Part shown: positions 1-12,200 of the stretch, piece by piece | Position numbering within the stretch: position 1 is the first letter of the stretch | Layout: every line of letters starts with the position of its first letter | Assembly (NCBI GenBank): GCA_028023455.1 | Contig: JAQFVV010006221.1 | Location: forward strand, 2,546,001 to 2,610,000 | Direction: 5' to 3' | From: Epiperipatus broadwayi | Lineage: Eukaryota > Onychophora > Udeonychophora > Euonychophora > Peripatidae | DNA: 64,000 bases | Notes under the pieces: model-generated | What the model was told of the DNA's origin: nothing | The model's database searches: none | What the model saw: the letters and a program-made list of their open reading frames with translations, nothing else | Made by a program: the position numbers and the translations under genes

Positions 1-1625
1 ACCGATACTAACCCATAGGACGGAGGGAAAATTAGTTTACGACTAGGGATATCAGAAGGACAAATGTTAAAGGGAATTCGAATGGGAAATAGATGCCACG
101 AACCGGGTATGACCTATGACAAGAATCGGAATATGATATTGGAAAGGAAAAAAAAAAAAAAAACGGAGGGAAAAGGGGGGATGACCAACCCCAGCCTTGG
201 GTATAACATAGAAAAACAAACAGATCGAACGCTCGTAAAGCAGCCTATAGCCTATAGAGCCAACGTGTTGGTGGGTCGACCTGAGAGTACCTTGTAAGTC
301 CGGGAGACGGCTGGCACATGATGGGCCCAACCTAAGTGCGGAGAATCATGTAAAACATTTCGTTAGAGTTCGTGCTAGCTCACTTCCCAAACGTTGTTAT
401 TGCTGGGTGGTCCAGACTTTCCAAAATCGTAGATCGAGATCGATCATGTTCTGTATCGGGGACTTCGGAAAGGTCCATCCCCATACCTCCTGTCAGGGAT
501 GCACGGAACCAATTGGCCATTGTCGTCAATCGTGACAGACCCTAGATTACCAAATAGTTTTATTGTCTTTTCTCCGTTAATAGTCGTTGTAAAGGGAAGT
601 CTGACTGCAGAGCACCGGATCCAAATTTTAAGGGAAGGCGGAGCCGCAGACGAACGGACGGGAAAGCCGCCATAATGGGACCCGTATCGCACAAAGGAAA
701 GGAGGACGTGGGGGCGATTCGTTGGACGCTGCACAAAAAGAAAAAAAAAATGATGAGTAAGGGAAGGGAACATTCAATGACAGGGCACTGAAGAGGGCCG
801 AATAACTTCGCTCATTCTCAGAGCTAAAACCCGCAACATCGGATTTTACTCTACACCGGGCGGGGAGATATGTAACGGAATAGCGTTACATGGTATTCAA
901 ACCCAGGCGTATGGGGGCAGATTCAACTATAATCAATTGACGAAATAACTGACAGGGACAAAACTTTTATAAAAGCGGTCTTGCTTTAATAATAAGCGAA
1001 GAACAGCCGTTTCTAAAAGCCGATCGCAGCTATATAAGAGTACCTGTCAGATTTATTGAAAAAAGAGTAAAAATTGTTGTTATTTTATTATTTTGTGTGT
1101 GTGCGCTAAGAATAAATCTATAATCCGTCGTTGTAGTTTTTTGTTATTTATTTTTGATCAATTAAAGAAGAATGATTGAATGCAAGTTTAACTTTTATAA
1201 AATAATTTAAATTAATTAGCAATATGTTCTGAAATTCCGAGCAATCTAAGATTAATTTGTACAAACGTAATTAGTAAATGTAAAAGTAGAAATTGAAACA
1301 ATAGGCAGGATATGTGCTGGTACGCCGAGATAAAACAAGCCAAAATTAGAAACAGAGGTGTGAGAAAGTGTACACCGCTATTGTACGACTCAGATTTCTG
1401 TCCCCAGAGAAACAATACCTAAGAAAAACGGTTAAATTCCAAACTAATGTCAACAATCCCAGAAATCTCGGAGTTGAGCTGACACGCGATGGACTTATCA
1501 AATAAAGGGACTCACAGGTGCATGGGATTGATTGGAGGAGAAAAATTCAAGGTGTGAGGGCGTGAAGGCAAAGATCAAAAAGGCCGAACAGCGTTTTCAG
1601 AGACAGTTTTGTGCTTTTTTTTGAG
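1..1625. other. CpG-containing upstream block, possible promoter or LTR
   Basis: This stretch is visibly richer in G+C and CpG than the rest of the window, which suggests an unmethylated gene 5' end or a young inserted element. It contains two TATA-like motifs (968-975 and 1031-1038) and an AATAAA at 1111-1116. Small open frames occur on both strands, but none shows a recognisable domain and they look like chance. TATA followed about 80 bases later by AATAAA would also fit an LTR. However, I see no second copy, no primer-binding site and no clear TG...CA ends, so I leave promoter versus LTR open. Confidence 0.4.
1031..1038 (+). promoter_or_regulatory. TATA box candidate
   Basis: TATATAAG lies in the CpG-containing block. 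A Pol II start would be expected about 30 bases downstream, near 1060. The first good candidate exon on the same strand begins about 570 bases later, so this could be its promoter. A second TATAAAAG occurs at 968-975. In DNA this AT-rich, TATA-like words are common, so this rests mainly on context. Confidence 0.3.
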
Positions 1626-1875
1626 AGATTATTAAGAGACTTGATTTTATTAGACGTTATGAATCTAACTGCCATGCGTTGCTGAATATAGACGAAAGTG
1701 GCTTGACCGCCGGACCTCCGCGTCCAGTCCAGCTGATTGCCATCAAGATGCTCATACCACCGGAGAACCTCATATTAGGACCACGCTCGCTTGGAGACCG
1801 CGCAAATCGCCGGAATACATCATTAAAGAATAATCTTCGCTCAGGATCCCATTACAGTCGTTCTACATTTCACAG
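1626..1875 (+). CDS. Candidate exon of an unrecognised host gene (partial)
   Basis: An open frame runs from a pyrimidine-rich tract ending in AG (1624-1625) to a good donor CACAG|GTAGCT (GT at 1876-1877). It encodes about 82 residues, including NIDESGLTAGPPRPVQLIAI and a basic, serine-rich tail ending SGSHYSRSTFHR. Third codon positions are much richer in G and C than the surrounding AT-rich DNA, which argues for real coding sequence. The exon has 2 bases of a split codon at each end. A methionine at 1748 could instead be the start if this is a first exon. I do not recognise the protein family. The frame closes just upstream (TGA at 1622-1624), consistent with a splice acceptor. Confidence 0.5.
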
Positions 1876-3060
1876 GTAGCTATCGTAAAATTTGTTATAT
1901 TCAATTGTGCACTTAAAGAAATAACTTTTATATCCAGAACTATTAGAAAGACATTAATCTAAAACAGTATAATTAATATTAATCATTTATGAACAGTTCG
2001 AGAATTTTTTACCTAATAAATTTGCCGACTGATCAACAGTCTGAAATAATATGTGCAAAGTAATTTGAAGTTTACCGTTAATTGTCTCGGCTTGCCGATC
2101 ACATACCTGCGTTAATCATTATTAAACAGATTAAATAAATATTTATGTAGCTAATTTTTTTTGTTATTTAATTGCTTGGAATTTCAACATAAATTTATAT
2201 ATCGGAATGAATGCTTTAGCGTAAATTTGTTTGTATGGAAATGAATGTAGTTGATATTTTGGGGGAGGGATTTTATTGATTTTATGCTTATGTCGTGATG
2301 TTTTTTTTGACTAAAGTTAAGTTGGATTAATTTGTTCTGTGGGATGTAGGGCGGGCCTTTCTATGATTATAATAACGGAGGTAGTGTGAAGGGTAATTGT
2401 GGCTGTGTTCGTTTCATGTTTCCGACTGGAGCGAGGCACGGGCATGTTTTGTGATATAATTGAGTGGGCTTATGCACATACGTGGCGGACTCTTCTAAAA
2501 GTTCTCCTGGCGCCTATTACTGGGATTCGATTCGAATTTATGTATAAAATAAATAAAGCGTACGTGTATATAGGTGTTAGAAATTATCGTCACAGAACAT
2601 CATGTAATCCCCGGACGGAAGAACACAGCGGGTGCCAACAAAAAAAAAGAATCGTCAAGCAAGGAGTAGCGAAGGTAGTGGTGGTTGACACGGTCACGGG
2701 TGGATACAATATATATAAACTATAAGTATCAAATTGATTTAAAGTAAAATTATACATATTAAGTGAATTTCATTTGCAATATAGTTTTGGTAGGTATTCT
2801 TTTTTTTTAAAAAGGCAAAAATGTCAACTTTTTATTTAAAAGGATATATTCATATTATTAGTCACTTCATGATTTATTATTATACACATATTATTATGTA
2901 CACATAATAAATATGATATATACATATAATGTATACATATTGACTTATAGCAGAAATATCTAATGATATATATACAACTAAAATATCAAATTGATTAAAA
3001 ATATAATATAGTTTTACATTTTTATTTACTGTGCCAACACCAAAAAGTTAAAAATAATAA
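1876..3060. other. Intron-like AT-rich DNA, partly CpG-containing
   Basis: This follows the candidate exon donor. The part around 2340-2700 keeps some CpG and has a 108-codon open frame from a non-ATG start (2399-2725), which matches no family I know and has no splice-site support. I see no other gene or repeat here. Confidence 0.4.
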
Positions 3061-3371
3061 CGATAAAAAAGTTTTTTTTATTTATTAAATGCTTTTATTT
3101 ACCATGCACTGAAAAACTATCAAGTAATTGCTTCTTCAATCACAGTTGGGGAATTTATATTTAACTTGAAATAAAAGTATGAGGGATCCAGAAATTAATT
3201 AAGCCCCTTGTTATAAAAAATAGGGATTGACTTAATTAATTTCTGGATCCTTCATTCTTTTATTTCAAATTAAATCTAAAAATGCCAATTGTAGTTAAAG
3301 AAACAATTATTTTTTTTTGCTTTTTTAATGCATGGTAAATAAAAGTATTTAATATATAAAAAACTTTACAT
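3061..3371. mobile_element. Palindromic MITE-like element
   Basis: A near-perfect inverted repeat about 310 bases across. The left arm includes ATGCTTTTATTTACCATGCA and the right arm carries its complement. Nearer the centre, GGATCCAGAAATTAATTAAG pairs with its complement either side of a short loop at about 3215. A related single arm lies next to the Penelope-like element at about 27835-27990. No coding capacity. This is the form of a non-autonomous DNA transposon or foldback element; the superfamily is not assignable by eye. Confidence 0.7.
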
Positions 3372-4990
3372 CTTTATTATTAATTTAAAAAAATATACGC
3401 TATTTATCCTTTGAGAAAAAATAAAAGATGTTTTTTATGTTTTTCTATAAAAAAGTGAGTTTTACCCTATTTATATTGGTATGTAGAATTTTTTTAGTTT
3501 CAATTTCTGATTGCCAATATTACATAAGTTTTATTTGTTGATTATAACAATTTTATTCTGAGCAACATAATCCATATTGCAGCCTGGATGTGGCCATAGA
3601 TCATAGTTTATTGACCTCTTGATATAGATTATCGTAATTTAAGACATAATAATTTTAAATATTTTATAAGAATTAATTTAAAGCATTATTATTTATTATT
3701 TAATTTAAATTGTTATTAAGAAAAGTCAGTAAATAAAGGTAAATCAGTAAATCAGCCTTTAAATAGTTCATTATGGTGAAAAGGTGACATCCATTCACAT
3801 AGCAACAGCAAATATATATCAAGACTCAAAAGATTAGCCAATGCTGGAAAATAGAGTTTGCAGGCTTTTTTTAATCATTTAGCTAAAATACCCATTTACT
3901 GACCATTATTTGGATGACTAGAAATTCAACTTTTTTTAATTTGAACCCCAACACATGCATGCAATGTCACTTGTGTATGTTAATTATTTTGACACTAGGT
4001 CATACATGTCTGGTTTACCATATGACACAATTTCATTAGGAAATCCTGTTTTTTGAGATTTTATTACTGATGATTCACATATTTTGACCTGGTTTCACTA
4101 ATATTAGTTATAATTAGTTTAAATAATAAAATAGTTGTTCTATTTTTAGTTTTAAATAATAAGAGTTAAATTTAGTTATGTTTTTAAATTAAATTTATAA
4201 ATATCAAAAATTAGTGGAATTATGAGTTTTTAAGTAAACTAGATTAATAAGTTCAATTTTATTGTCCTTTAATATATTCAACCTGCTTTCAGGCATAGTA
4301 CTAAATATAAACATATATATTGCTAATTCACGATGTATTTTTTTTTTTTTTTTTAGATGTTATGCATACCTAATTTTTATACAATATGTTTAACAATTTA
4401 ATTATATATCTAACGTCATTAAATTATGATTAAATTGCATACATACACACAGTGCATGTATGTTAAATCGATTTTGTATTTTATCACACTGCTATAATTT
4501 CAAAATTTGAATTTTTTAAAAATCTCCATTTATATAATATTATTTATTATTTACAAAACTATGATTTTATTAGTTAACACAAAAATCTTTCATGACATTA
4601 ATTAATTAAACTTAATAATCATTCTATATAAATGTCTAAACACCATTAAATTGTTAGAAAACTTTAATATACACAAATGTGTTCAAGAAGTCTAAATATT
4701 AAAGCAGGATCTCTAGATTATTAAACTCATAATTTAATAACTGAATTAACAGCACAGAATTAATTATAAAAACATAAATATGTATGAATATACATATAAT
4801 AAAAATTGCAAATGTATGTAGAAATATATACTCTTGTGTATATTATTTTATATAAAATTTATTAACATCTTTTTTTTCTCTCTCTATCCTATATATATAT
4901 ATAGTGAAGCGAATACTTTATGAGTATTCGCAATGATTTACAGGAATAAAGTAGAGAAATAGTATAAGATAGCATATTTCAAATTAATTT
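3372..4990. other. AT-rich non-coding DNA
   Basis: Low-complexity AT-rich sequence with short poly-T and TA tracts. I see no gene and no recognisable repeat in it. Confidence 0.5.
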
Positions 4991-4991
4991 T

Positions 4992-5104
4992 AAAAAAGAG
5001 ATGTCAAGCGTTGGTGGCCTAATGATTAGCATAGCGACCTTCCAAACAGCTGTCCCGGGTTCGTTTTCCGGTCAACGCATTTGACATATGAAAAAAAAAG
5101 AGAT
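4992..5104 (+). mobile_element. tRNA-Gly(TCC)-derived SINE or tRNA retropseudogene
   Basis: Bases 5008-5079 resemble a whole tRNA-Gly with anticodon TCC: acceptor GCGTTGG against TCAACGC, A box TGGCCTAATGATTAGC and B box GGTTCGTTTTCC. A short tail (TTGACATATG) and poly-A follow. The copy is flanked by a duplicated AAAAAGAGAT (ending 5002 and 5104), the signature of LINE-mediated retrotransposition. Mispairs in the anticodon stem and the tail argue against a working tRNA gene. Confidence 0.75.
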
Positions 5105-5225
5105 TGAGAAAATAAGTTCTTTAATTAAATTTTATTTAAAATTAATGCAAATTTGGAAGCTCAAACATCTTATATATATATATTAAGTGTAATAATGGTC
5201 AAGGCTAAATGGGTTCATAAGAATT

Positions 5226-5515
5226 CATTAAAAAACCAGTCAATACTTGGACAAACCCAATATCAATAACAACAATCTCAAATTGTTGTCATGGCAGCTC
5301 TTTTAACAATAAAGATGAACTTCCACCTTTATTTATGATTGATATATTTATATAGACAATTTCTGTGGTCAAGTTGGAATCTTTAGTGTCTCTATAAAGC
5401 CATAAATAAAGGTGTAAATCCACCTTTATTGTTAAAAGGAGGGCCTTGACAAACGTTTGAGATTGTTGATTGTTATTGATATTGAGTTTGTCTAAGTGTT
5501 GTCTGGTTTTTAATG
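5226..5515. mobile_element. Palindromic MITE, family with CATTAAAAACCAGTCAA ends
   Basis: The outer arms (CATTAAAAAACCAGTCAA at 5226 and its complement ending 5515) enclose further inverted segments, including CCACCTTTATT and its partner around 5320-5440. Relatives occur as a single arm at 62596-62790 and as the opposite arm at 35515-35605, so it is a family. Non-coding. The two short open frames that cross it are by-products. Confidence 0.7.
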
Positions 5516-7803
5516 ATGTATACATACACACACACATATATATATATATAGAAACGCAATACATTATTTGCATGTACATGCTTGAATGTATGTGTATGCG
5601 TAAGAAAAGTATAATAGTATTTCTAATTTTTTTTTTTATAAGAAAGTCATAAGTTTAACTTTTAAAAGCAGTTTTTTAATTAAATAAAATTGCTTTATAA
5701 CTCTATTTTTTATTATTTTACTTCTGACTAAAAAAACCTAAGAAAAAATAATCTATGTAGACATTAGTATCTTTCAACCTATTAATTGCTATGTCCCAAA
5801 ACTTAATTTGTGTAGTAATTTGCTATTTATATATTTTGACCAATGATAAAATTATGTATAAGAGATTGTGGTATGGGCCAACTGATGAGTGCTGGGTTCA
5901 AGATGAAATATGCATCTTGGGAATCATACATCTTTTTCACATGTCATTAGTCATATGTTTATGATTACACTCCTCCACAAGGTGTTAAAAGCAAATAGAA
6001 ACTAGTCCCCACCTTGTGTGAGAATGGTATACTGAAAGTTACACTACATAAATATTATTCATTATTGGATAATTTCTGGTCTAATAAATGACTAATAAAA
6101 ATTATTAATATACTTCCAATGTGCAAGTTATGTTTCAATTACCCTGGGTTAAATTCACTTTCTTGTGGCTATTTTTAGCATTTGTTTTCCCATTTCACAT
6201 TCAGTTGACAGCAAAAACTGTAGCTGAAACAAATCTTCAAGATGTCTCTGTCATATAGAGAAACATAATGCTACTAATTGATAGTTCCTTTGTTCTCAGG
6301 CCCAAGACAGGTTGCAAAAAGTTTTGAGAACACTCATTTCTTTGTTTAAATTTTGAAAACATATATGTTTTATAGTCTGCTTATGTATTTTTAATTATGT
6401 TTGCAAAATATTTGTGAATTATTTCTTTTTAATAAAAATACTTTTGATTAGACTTAGATTTTATTCAAAAATAGTTGTTTTTAAAGAAGACAAAAAAATG
6501 TAATAATTTAAAACAGGAAGTTATAATTGCTTGAAAAAAAAACACCTTCATAATTACTGTAGCTGTTATTTTTGTCATTTTTTAAAATAATTTAAATTGA
6601 AATTTTACATTTTAAAAAAAATTTCATTGCATTGTGTAATTTTAACAATAATTCACTCAATTTTTAGAAATGGAATTAAAATAAATTTTGGATAATTACA
6701 AAATAAAAAACATTGATCTGAGTTTATATTTCAACTTATTACTTTTTTTCTATATTTGCAAAGTTAAAATATAAATGATTTTTATTTTAAACTTATATTT
6801 TTAAGAAATAATCTGAAATTTGTGGAAGTTAGATAAAGAATGAAAGTTAATTTGTGAAAAATAAAAGATTGCAAAATATAGCCAAATGCTAGGACTATCA
6901 AAAATATTATTAGCTAAAACATTAATGAAAATGTTTTAAAAGACAATGTTAATTAAGTGATTAGGATTAATATGAAAATAATAGAAAATTGTTTTTGACT
7001 TTCAGAAAAAAGTCTTAAATTAGTTATGTTACAAATTTTAAAATGGCAAGCAGAATAATATAGGGTTTGATATTTGTTAATTAGTACTCATATAGATATG
7101 TTTATGTATTTTTTAGAAAAATTATATAAAGATAAAAAATCTTTTGATTAGTAAAAGGGAGTATATGACATATTAATGACTTATTGCAAGTTGTTGTAGC
7201 AAAGTTATTTTTTTATTAAATTATTCTTATAGAGTCAGTTAGTGGAAAAGAAGTTATATAGAATAAAGAAGATAGACTCAATATTGACTCAAAATTGATT
7301 CAAAATCATCATGAAGCACTGAATTGTAGACAATAGTTAATAAAAATAAATGTCATGGATGGATAATTAATGTGCTGAATCATTCTTTATGAATGTGTGT
7401 TCCTAGTGGTGAATCCTGCATATTTTTCCAACTACTTGCTAAATATTGCATAAACATGTCTATAATGTAATCTAGATTTTTTTGTTGAAATGAGCTTTCC
7501 CAAAATTGTGTAAGTTACAACTTAGTATTTTCCAATAATATATATATATATATATATATTGAATGTTTAATCAAGAAAAGGTAAAACTGTTTTATTATTG
7601 TTATAATTTGAGCATTATTTCAAAGTTAATGGTCAGAATCCAATAACAACATAAAAGTATTCATCAAAGTTTTTAGGACACCTTAAGAAAAGTTTAAATT
7701 GCACATACAGTGGTACTGTGCTTAAGAAACTCTTGGTAACAATTTGTTATCAATAAGGTAAATAATTTTTGAAGTTCAGTCATAGTTCTTCATATAACTA
7801 CAT
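5516..7803. other. AT-rich DNA with one degraded H1 repeat
   Basis: Apart from the H1 fragment annotated separately (5862-6125), this is AT-rich sequence with short (TA)n, for example at about 7540-7559. I see no gene. Confidence 0.5.
5862..6125 (+). repeat. Dispersed repeat H1, partial copy with hammerhead-like core
   Basis: This matches the H1 family seen many times after 16 kb. The ribozyme-like core CTGATGA is at 5882-5888 and GAAA at 5905-5908. CCAA (5878-5881) can pair with TTGG (5917-5920) after a C at the expected cleavage position. Stem II is damaged on its 3' side. The trailing part (6064-6125) contains the block near TAATAAATGACTAATAAAAA that recurs at 49588 and 58150. Confidence 0.6.
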
Positions 7804-7897
7804 CAAGCATTGGTGGTCGAGAGGTCAGCACAGCTGCCTTACAAGCAGTTGTCCCAGGTTAGCGGGTTCGCTTCCCGGCTGATGCTATGACACATGG
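7804..7897 (+). mobile_element. tRNA-derived short SINE (anticodon loop TAC)
   Basis: A tRNA-like body runs 7807-7885: acceptor GCATTGG/CTGATGC, A box GGTCGAGAGGTCAGC, anticodon stem GCTGC/GCAGT with loop CTTACAA, an extended variable region and B box GGGTTCGCTTCCC. It is followed by the family tail TATGACACATGG and A residues. Near-identical bodies occur at 29599 and 61950 and divergent ones at 45463 and 28940. No clear target duplication is visible here. Confidence 0.7.
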
Positions 7898-8314
7898 AAA
7901 AAAACTATTTTAAAAGATTTTTAAAATTCACTTATAAAGACTTCTATAGTGAAAGAAAGTATACTTAGTTCATTTCACACAATTTTTTACTGTATTAAAC
8001 TTTTATAAGAGGAAAAATAATCAGTCAAATATTTAATTGTATATCTCAAATATAAGTTTTAATTTTTTTTCTCTTTTTAATAGTTTAATATACTGCACAT
8101 TGAAAAAAATGTTTTAGAATATTTTATATTTTATGAGTTAATTAAGAATTAAAACATATTTTATATATGGGAAGATCTGATGAAAGGAAAGAATAATTTA
8201 AATACAGTTAGTATTATTCAGTTTATGTAATTAATGATTGTTGGTTTAGATAAAAAGTTTTGAAATATTTGATGATAAATCTATTATTATAAAGTGCTGG
8301 AAATTTTGTAATAA

Positions 8315-9252
8315 TTAAAGAGGAAGTCAACCTCCGATAATGAGCTATTTCTTGAATATTATAAATTTACGCAGACTCACCTGCTGGTAAGAGTTTTAAA
8401 AACTTACATGAATCATTTAAGTTTAGAAAATATTTGTGTATATCCCAATTCTTACTGACCATTCTTATACCAGGGCTTGAGTTTATTATGTGCCTGATGC
8501 TCGAATCAAATATTGTATTGTACAAATTTAGTTAACATTCTGTCATTCTTCTGTGATAGGTTAACTAAATTTGTATAAACCATTAAGCATCACATGATCA
8601 CTATCTCTGGCATTCATTGATTACTCTGGTTGGCACAGGGTGGCAATACTGTATGGAGAGTTTTGCTTTGTTTAAATTTGTATAATTCAATATTTGATTC
8701 TAAGATTAGGCATACAATAGACTCAAGCCCTGATATAAGCATGGTTGGTAAGAGTTGGTGTACCAGGGGTCCCCAACCTTTTTGCATTTAAGAGCACATT
8801 CTATAATACTGGCCAGGTGGCGGGCACCATTTATTTTTTCAATGTAAATTTATAGTTGGATATTGTTAATAATACACATAATGTACAAAAAAATATTTAT
8901 TTCAAAAGTAAAATTTTAACATATATTTAACATTTATATTTTTATGCTGTAAAAGTATAGTATGCCCTACAATTTGATTACAATATAAATACAATAATTT
9001 ATAACAAAATTTAAAAATTAAATTTATTTGTATCAGGTAAATAACTTTTTATCGTGTTTGGATAGGGGTGGGCACACATAAAATGGTCTGTGGGTACCAT
9101 GGTGCCCACGGCATAGGGTTGGGGACCCCTGCTCTAAACTTAAGTGATTCACTGAAGTTTTTAAAACTCTTACCAACAGGTGAGTGCGTGGAGATTTATA
9201 ATATTCAAGAAATAGCGCATTATCGGAGATTGACTTCCTCTTTAATAATTAT
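8315..9252. mobile_element. Large nested palindromic element
   Basis: The outer arms are AAAGAGGAAGTCAA (about 8318) and its complement (about 9232), followed inward by matched segments (CTCCGATAATGAGC, CACCTGCTGGTAAGAG, TGATTCACTTAAGTTTAGA). A second inverted pair, including CAGGGCTTGAGT near 8473 and its complement near 8727, sits inside. At the centre is a small foldback related to the H3 family (about 8575-8685). A hAT-like element (8764-9131) is inserted in the right part. This is at least three rounds of insertion. Confidence 0.65.
8764..9131. mobile_element. Non-autonomous hAT-like element
   Basis: Its termini are CAGGGGTCCCCAACC and the complement GGTTGGGGACCCCTG, a perfect 15-base inverted repeat of the CAGGG type usual in hAT transposons. 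The GGTACCATGGTGCCC-like stretch and its TGGCGGGCACCAT partner extend the pairing inward. At 368 bases it cannot encode a transposase. The flanking 8-mers (8756-8763 and 9132-9139) do not match, so I cannot confirm a target duplication. Confidence 0.7.
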
Positions 9253-9254
9253 AA

Positions 9255-12200
9255 ATATTTGATGATCAATTCTTGAATGAAAATTTAATATATTTTAATA
9301 TCATATTTGTGTGAAAGAGTGAAATAATGTACTTTCTTTTATATGTTAGATCTATGAATTTTAAAATGTAATTTTAAGTTGAAAAGCGTTACTGTATTAT
9401 TTTAATACATGGTTAAAAAAAAGTGTAAAAAAGTTTTGAATTATTTGTAAAGAAATTTAAAACGATTAATGAAAAGTGCTTACTTTAGTAAATAGATTTA
9501 CTTCATAAATAATAAATGATTTTATAAATGATAAAATAAAAGATTGAGATTATAATTTGGTTAAAATTAAAACTATAAATTAAATAGACTTCTTAACTGT
9601 AGACATTACAATTATTCAATATAATCGCATGGGTAAGTGTGTGTGGCTATACATATTTGTGTCGTGCATAAAGAATTGGAGTAATTAATTATATAGCTTT
9701 AGAAATATTTATTATTATTATTTAGATATGAGATAAACGTTATGAATGTTTAAGTTTTGAAAAGTTATGAAGATATTAAAATATATGAAAGTCGTTAGGA
9801 TTCTGTTATACTTTAAATAAAGTCTAGTTAAAGAGAGAGGAAAAATACAGTAGAAATAATTTATTTTAATTAATATCTAAAAATGAGTAAATAATTTATG
9901 TTTTATTATTATCATTGTCCGTGTGTGACCAGTGTTGAATAATAGCAGAATGATTTAAGAGAAGAAATACAGACTTGTATTTCCGTTTCTATTATAGAAT
10001 ATTGATTACAATTTAATCATTATTTGAAGTCATTGGATATATATATATTGTCAGCCATTTTGATTATATGAGTTGAAAGAATAAATATCATGGATTTTAT
10101 TTTATTTTTTTTGTTTTGGACCATTTATTTGGCCTGTATCATGAACCATATTAAAATTTGCGATAGACAATTTATAAGTATCATAATATTTGGAGAATTA
10201 TCTATTAGTGTTTTGATATATGCAGGTAATATAGCCTGGTTATATCTGCCCATGAAAGTTTTCTTGAGCATTATTTTATATGACATAGTTTGAATATTAA
10301 ATAAAAGTTAAAATTTTTTTATGGATTTATTTTTATTTAATAAATATTGTTTGATGACACGATTATATTTATTTTTAAATAGTTTTATTAAATAATTTTC
10401 TGACATTTTAATTTATTATTAATCATCTTTATTACTGATTTTTAATTCTCAAGCTAAATTTAAAATTTGATTCATTTGAAATTATTTCTGTTCTTCATAA
10501 TTTTTCTTTGCTCTCGAAGTTTTTGATTGCTATTAACAGCACTGTCAAATTGTTATATATACTAAATCATTTTCTCCATCTTATATCAATATAATTTGGC
10601 AAAATAATAGAAGTAGTTTGGTTTTTTATTTTTATCTTGAGTTTATATTTTAAGATTTACTTGGTTTTTGAATAAATTTTCCTTATTATTCTGTAATCAA
10701 ATCATTAAAATTTAGTTTTAAATATAATATTATTTGTTTTATGCTTTTTTTTAGTCATTGGTGAAAGATTTTGACACATTGATAAATATTACTGTTTGCA
10801 TTGCTATATAAATAATTTATATTAATTAATATTTATGATTATATTTGTATATAGAAATTGAATTAAATGTTTATATGGATTTTATTATATAGAAATGAGG
10901 AAATAAGATCCATTAAATAAGGAAACACTTAACTTTTGATGTTATTAAGAAACTATCAATTACTATTAATTGGACAATTTCTGGGCAAAGCAAGTTTTTC
11001 TCATAAACCTGTAATATCTCTTTTGCTTCTCTATTTAATGAATATTATTTCTTCATTTCTATATATATATATATATATAGGATTTTACATTCATTTACAT
11101 TTTTTAAGCAAACAGATGATATCATATTTTTACTCTTGTAATATAAAAAATAAAACAATTAACAAAAAAAAATATTCAAAAGTTCATTTCAGAATGTTAC
11201 ATTTCTCAAGTTAAAAAAAAAATAGAAAGTAAAAAAAAAACATTTTTGTTCAGATAGAGTTACTAAATCTATTTCTCAGGAACATGTTTTTTTAATACTT
11301 TTTATTATTTATTCCAATTGTGATAAAATTCAATCTAAATTTCATCTGTGCTTCTACAATTTCACTCAAATTTAGTTTTTCTAATTATTTCTTTTAATCT
11401 TTTAAATATTTATATTTGACATTTCTTAAAATGTAAAAAGTATATAAAAATACAATGAAACAGTAAATTACCCTATATTTTATTTCATGCTCTCTTTGAT
11501 TTCCATGCATATAGCATATAATAGTTCATGTTTTGTTAAAAAGCATTGTTTGTAATATAAAAATATTGTTTATTGTATACTTTTCAACATGAATATATGT
11601 ATTGTGCCCTTTTTTATAGGTCGGTAATAGTTCATAACAGTCAATTACTAAAAATTTTAAATTTAGAATATGTTCTTTTAATATGGTAATTGTATTAAGT
11701 CAATTATATTTTTAAAGTACAATTTGAAGCTAAAGAGAGTACGTAGTATATATTATTATTTAAAAAATAGTTATATAAAGCTTTAAATATTGTTGCATAT
11801 GGTTGTAAAAGCTGGCCATATTAAATAACACAGCTATAAATAATTAAAAGTATATTTAAAAATTCGATTTTAATAGTTTAAAACTGATAATTTAATAAAT
11901 GCTATGTTTAAATTTATAATCATATTTAATAGTCAAAATTAATATAGTATATTTTAAAAATAAACTTTATGATGGTGAGAATTGTATTTAATTCTATATT
12001 TTCTAAATTGTTCTTCCAAATTTTATAATTATATTATTAAATATAATAAGTGTAGCAATTTTATAAATCTGGGCAGAGAAATAGATTGAAAATCGTCTGT
12101 CAAAGTTATTGATCATGTGACTTGTATATTACATACGTTCACACACATGCGTGTTTGAATTAATAACAAAGTTTAAAATATTTTAAAAGTTATATTATAG

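Noticed and set aside
64-330. Overlapping small proteins on both strands (77 and 87 codons)
   Set aside because: Low-complexity Lys and Phe runs from a poly-A tract and no homology; less AT-rich DNA has fewer stops, so such frames arise by chance.
1-1120. Solo LTR
   Set aside because: TATA and AATAAA are suggestive, but there is no second copy, no TG/CA boundary pair and no target duplication in view, so the block is left as possible promoter or LTR.
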